From assembly GCF_008369445.1 (NCBI RefSeq), contig NZ_VTWH01000003.1, forward strand, positions 1 through 64,000: a stretch of 64,000 nt of DNA, written 5' to 3'. This document shows, in pieces, positions 61,622 to 64,000 of this stretch. This stretch comes from Aureimonas fodinaquatilis. Lineage in GTDB: Bacteria > Pseudomonadota > Alphaproteobacteria > Rhizobiales > Rhizobiaceae. The position numbers and the translations under genes were made by a program. The notes below the pieces were generated by a model. The model did not search any database. It saw nothing but the letters and a program-made list of their open reading frames with translations, and was not told the origin of the DNA. Position 1 is the first letter of the stretch. The number at the start of each line of letters is the position of its first letter.

Positions 61622-63058
61622 ATGTATGACGTCGCTCTTAAACTATTGATCAACGGCGCGTGGCGCGAAGGAAGCGAGGGCAAGAGCGAGCCAGTCGTTA
61701 ATCCGGCCACGGGTGAAGTGCTGGGCCAACTGCCGCATGCTTCTGTTGCTGACCTTGATGAAGCTCTTGCTGCCGCTGCCGATGGCTTCAAGGTCTGGAA
61801 GGCGATGACGGCACAGGAACGCTATGTCATCATGAGCAAGGCCGCTGACCTGATTGAGCAGCGCAAGGATGCGATTGGCCGCATCCTGACCCTGGAAAAC
61901 GGCAAGCCGCTGGCTGAATCGGTTGGTGAAGTGCAATTTGCTGCCGACGCAACTCGCTGGTACGCGGAAGAAGGCAAGCGCGCTTATGGCCGCATTGTTC
62001 CGGCGCGTATTCCCGGTGTGCGCCAGATCGTGCTCAAGGAACCGGTCGGTCCGGTTCTGGCCTTTGCCGCCTGGAATTTTCCGGCAAGCAATGTGATCCG
62101 CAAGATCTCCGGCGCGCTTGGTGCCGGATGTTCCATCATCGTCAAACCGGCGGAAGAAACCCCGGGAACGGCTATTGCACTGACGCAATGTTTTGTTGAA
62201 GCCGGATTGCCGGCCGGGGTCATCGGCATCGTCTTCGGTGTACCGGGCGAAGTGTCGAGCCACCTCATTGCATCACCCGTGGCCAAGAAGGTTTCGCTCA
62301 CCGGGTCGACACAGGTTGGCAAGGTTTTGCAGCGGCTGGCGGCAACCACCGTCAAACGCACAACCATGGAACTGGGCGGTCATGCGCCGGTTATCGTGTT
62401 CGAAGATGCGGACCTCGACAACGCCGTCAACACACTGGCCATGTTCAAATTCAGAAATGCCGGGCAGGTGTGCACCTCGCCAACGCGCTTTTATGTGCAT
62501 GAGTCGCTTTATGATCGCTTCGTCGAAGGGTTTGCCCAGCGGACTGCCGCTCTCAAGGTTGGCAACGGTATTGATGCGGGCACGCAGATGGGGCCAATGA
62601 TCGCCGAACGTCGGCTGGCGGTCATGGTGGAACTGGTGGAAGACGCCAAGGCAAAGGGCGCGCGCGTGTTGACAGGCGGTGCACGGATAGAGGGTGCAGG
62701 CTACTTCTTTGCGCCAACGGTTCTGGCCGATGTCCCGGACACCGCACGCATCATGTCTGAGGAGCCATTCGGCCCGATTGCGCCGATCACCCGCTTTTCC
62801 AGCTATGACGAAGTGATTGAGCGGGCCAACAGCTCGCCCTATGGCCTGGCATCCTTCATCTTCACCCAAAGCCTCGCCACGGCGGCAAAGGCAGAAGGTG
62901 ATCTGAATGCCGGGCTGGTCGGCGTCAACCACATGGTCGTTTCCACCGCTGAAACGCCATTTGGTGGCGTCAACGAATCCGGTTTCGGCTCAGAAAGCGG
63001 CATTGAAGGGCTGGATGCGTTTCTGCGAACCAAATTTGTGACCGAGCGCGGAATCTAA
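61622..63058 (+). CDS. NAD(P)-dependent semialdehyde dehydrogenase family protein
   Basis: The 478-residue ALDH has AAWNFPASNVIRKISGALGA, LTGSTQVGKVLQ, general base in MELGGHAPVIV, catalytic cysteine in NAGQVCTSPTRFYV and C-terminal PFGGVNESGFGSESG. It resembles succinic/2-oxoglutaric semialdehyde dehydrogenases. In a hydroxyproline-type route it would oxidise 2-oxoglutarate semialdehyde to 2-oxoglutarate. ATG 61622 follows GGAAGGGA; the longer frame from 61409 is racemase sequence out of frame. A strong terminator follows, so this is the last gene of the operon. Confidence 0.9.
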   Translation: MYDVALKLLINGAWREGSEGKSEPVVNPATGEVLGQLPHASVADLDEALAAAADGFKVWKAMTAQERYVIMSKAADLIEQRKDAIGRILTLENGKPLAESVGEVQFAADATRWYAEEGKRAYGRIVPARIPGVRQIVLKEPVGPVLAFAAWNFPASNVIRKISGALGAGCSIIVKPAEETPGTAIALTQCFVEAGLPAGVIGIVFGVPGEVSSHLIASPVAKKVSLTGSTQVGKVLQRLAATTVKRTTMELGGHAPVIVFEDADLDNAVNTLAMFKFRNAGQVCTSPTRFYVHESLYDRFVEGFAQRTAALKVGNGIDAGTQMGPMIAERRLAVMVELVEDAKAKGARVLTGGARIEGAGYFFAPTVLADVPDTARIMSEEPFGPIAPITRFSSYDEVIERANSSPYGLASFIFTQSLATAAKAEGDLNAGLVGVNHMVVSTAETPFGGVNESGFGSESGIEGLDAFLRTKFVTERGI

Positions 63059-63086
63059 TCCCCTTCAGGTCATCATGACGGTAAGG

Positions 63087-63118
63087 AAGGGCCAGAGCCT
63101 GCTGCTCTGGCCTTTTTT
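63087..63118 (+). terminator. Rho-independent terminator of the racemase operon
   Basis: GGCCAGAGC-CTGCT-GCTCTGGCC followed by TTTTTT; a perfect 9-base stem 29 bases after the last stop. Confidence 0.93.
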
Positions 63119-63173
63119 GTTTTGCGCGTCCCTGCACAACCGCTCGCCAACACTGAGTTCTTCCGGCTGCATC

Positions 63174-63968
63174 CTATTGAGGAAACAGAAACGTCAATGT
63201 CGTTCTGAATCCCCAGTCCGGTCCGCCCTGCGGCGCGTCGGCGTAATATCTTCCACCAACTTGCAGGCTCAGCGTCTGTTCTCCAACCTTGAAAATCTGT
63301 GATATGCCGACGTTGATGGGAATAGTCCATTCGCCATCAATCCAGTTGTAGGTTGCTTCGGAATTGGCCGATACAGTCCGACCACCACCAATGGTTCGGG
63401 ATATAAAAGGCTGCAGGAAAGTCTGGCTGACATCTTCCCGGCTATCGCTTCCAGCCACCGACCACACATGGTTAGCCAATGCCCCCACGGTCCATGGGCC
63501 ATCCTGCAGGGCAAGAACACCCGTTGGTCCGACGCCAAATTTTCCAGTTCCCAGCACATCTTCCGTTGCGGTCGGCAGCAGGAAAACGGGGCCAAAACCC
63601 AGGATCAGACCATCCGAGCCCGGTTTCTGTGGCGACAGAAAGAAGCTGGCATTAATGTCTCCAAGGCCTCCGACATCTCCATCCGGCAGATAGTCACGAT
63701 AGGCGATAGGGATGATGGTGCGGGAGATCAACAACCAGTCATCGCTTAGCGGAATGGGGATGACGGGTTGGAGATTCACCGTATACGCAAAGCCGCTTTC
63801 CGCAAAACCTGCCCCATAGTCGAAATTATTCTGTATGGGAACGCTGATCAGATTTGCGACCGGGTTGGCAAGTTTTTTGGCAAGCTCGTCAGCTTCCTGG
63901 GCGTTTGCTCCGCATGGAAAAAAGACCGCCAGCATCAGAAACCCGGCGGATGTTCTGGAAACTTTCAT
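63174..63968 (-). CDS. Outer-membrane channel-like protein (MetA-pathway of phenol degradation type)
   Basis: The 264-residue protein has a signal peptide (SAGFLMLAVFFPCGANAQ). A beta-rich body follows, with amphipathic strands (FAYTVNLQPVIPIPLSDDWLL, GLGDINASFFLSPQ, LILGFGPVFLLPTATEDVLG, LSLQVGGRYYAD). Text such as NNFDYGAG and KFGVGPTGVLALQDGPWTVG is typical of the transporter-like outer-membrane family often annotated with phenol degradation. Its function is unknown. GGGAG precedes the ATG at 63968. It is convergent with the racemase operon and not part of it. Confidence 0.75.
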   Translation of the reverse strand: MKVSRTSAGFLMLAVFFPCGANAQEADELAKKLANPVANLISVPIQNNFDYGAGFAESGFAYTVNLQPVIPIPLSDDWLLISRTIIPIAYRDYLPDGDVGGLGDINASFFLSPQKPGSDGLILGFGPVFLLPTATEDVLGTGKFGVGPTGVLALQDGPWTVGALANHVWSVAGSDSREDVSQTFLQPFISRTIGGGRTVSANSEATYNWIDGEWTIPINVGISQIFKVGEQTLSLQVGGRYYADAPQGGPDWGFRTTLTFLFPQ

Positions 63969-64000
63969 GCGAACTCCCGTTTGCGATGTCCTGATTGGTC

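Noticed and set aside
1-64000. tRNA, rRNA, CRISPR arrays, insertion sequences or prophage
   Set aside because: No clover-leaf gene, spaced repeat array, transposase or integrase text was seen on either strand; gaps are short and filled by promoters and small repeats.

Overview
The window reads as an ordinary chromosomal stretch of a Hyphomicrobiales (Rhizobiales)-type alphaproteobacterium. The reasons are a perfect Irr iron-control-element palindrome upstream of dps, paired RirA-type TGA-N9-TCA boxes upstream of a TonB-dependent haem receptor, TctABC and NMT1-type transporters, glucan (OPG) genes, and a dispersed intergenic repeat of the rhizobial kind. I see no rRNA, tRNA, CRISPR array, phage or insertion sequence. 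Family names rest on motif recognition by eye; no database search was run.

Layout. 1-2436: glycine-rich autotransporter passenger (minus), frameshifted near 900 and running off the left edge. 2755-3624: small orphan gene and dps with iron-type operators. 3723-4910: OpgC-like membrane acyltransferase. 5049-8549: NMT1-type ABC importer with a GntR/FCD regulator (minus), divergent from a fumarylacetoacetase-family hydrolase and a gamma-glutamyltransferase-family enzyme (8695-11259). 11485-14396: OpgD/OpgG and a small beta-barrel protein. 14719-16839: haem-type TonB receptor. 16890-20511: PQQ glucose dehydrogenase and a periplasmic rhodanese. 20615-28694: tricarboxylate-type transporter TctABC with a ThDP enzyme, an aldehyde dehydrogenase, an isocitrate/isopropylmalate-family dehydrogenase and a GntR regulator, a complete-looking uptake and oxidation module. 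28964-33798: YeeE/YedE transporter, nadE, Bcr/CflA efflux. 34283-38400: tightly overlapping operon of a HAD-UbiA fusion (decaprenyl-phosphate phosphoribosyltransferase type), a GT39-like glycosyltransferase and a small flippase-like protein, with an SGNH-like secreted protein upstream. 38628-42595: pipecolate-oxidase-like and aminoadipate-semialdehyde dehydrogenase genes plus LysR. 42595-43812: nagA. 43948-49156: RND efflux operon with two adaptor lipoproteins (TriABC-like). 49278-50747: succinate-semialdehyde dehydrogenase.

The most unusual locus is 51096-63058. A 618-residue regulator joins a MerR helix-turn-helix, a Cro/C1 helix-turn-helix, a cupin and a complete proline-racemase-fold domain in which both catalytic cysteines are glycine. 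Downstream, on the same strand and closely spaced, are a polar amino acid ABC importer, a DapA-family aldolase/deaminase, two intact proline racemase/hydroxyproline epimerase-family enzymes, two aldehyde dehydrogenases and a GMC oxidoreductase. I infer an imino-acid (hydroxyproline-like) catabolic operon whose regulator senses substrate through a dead copy of the pathway enzyme. An outer-membrane protein of the phenol-degradation MetA type ends the window (63174-63968, minus).
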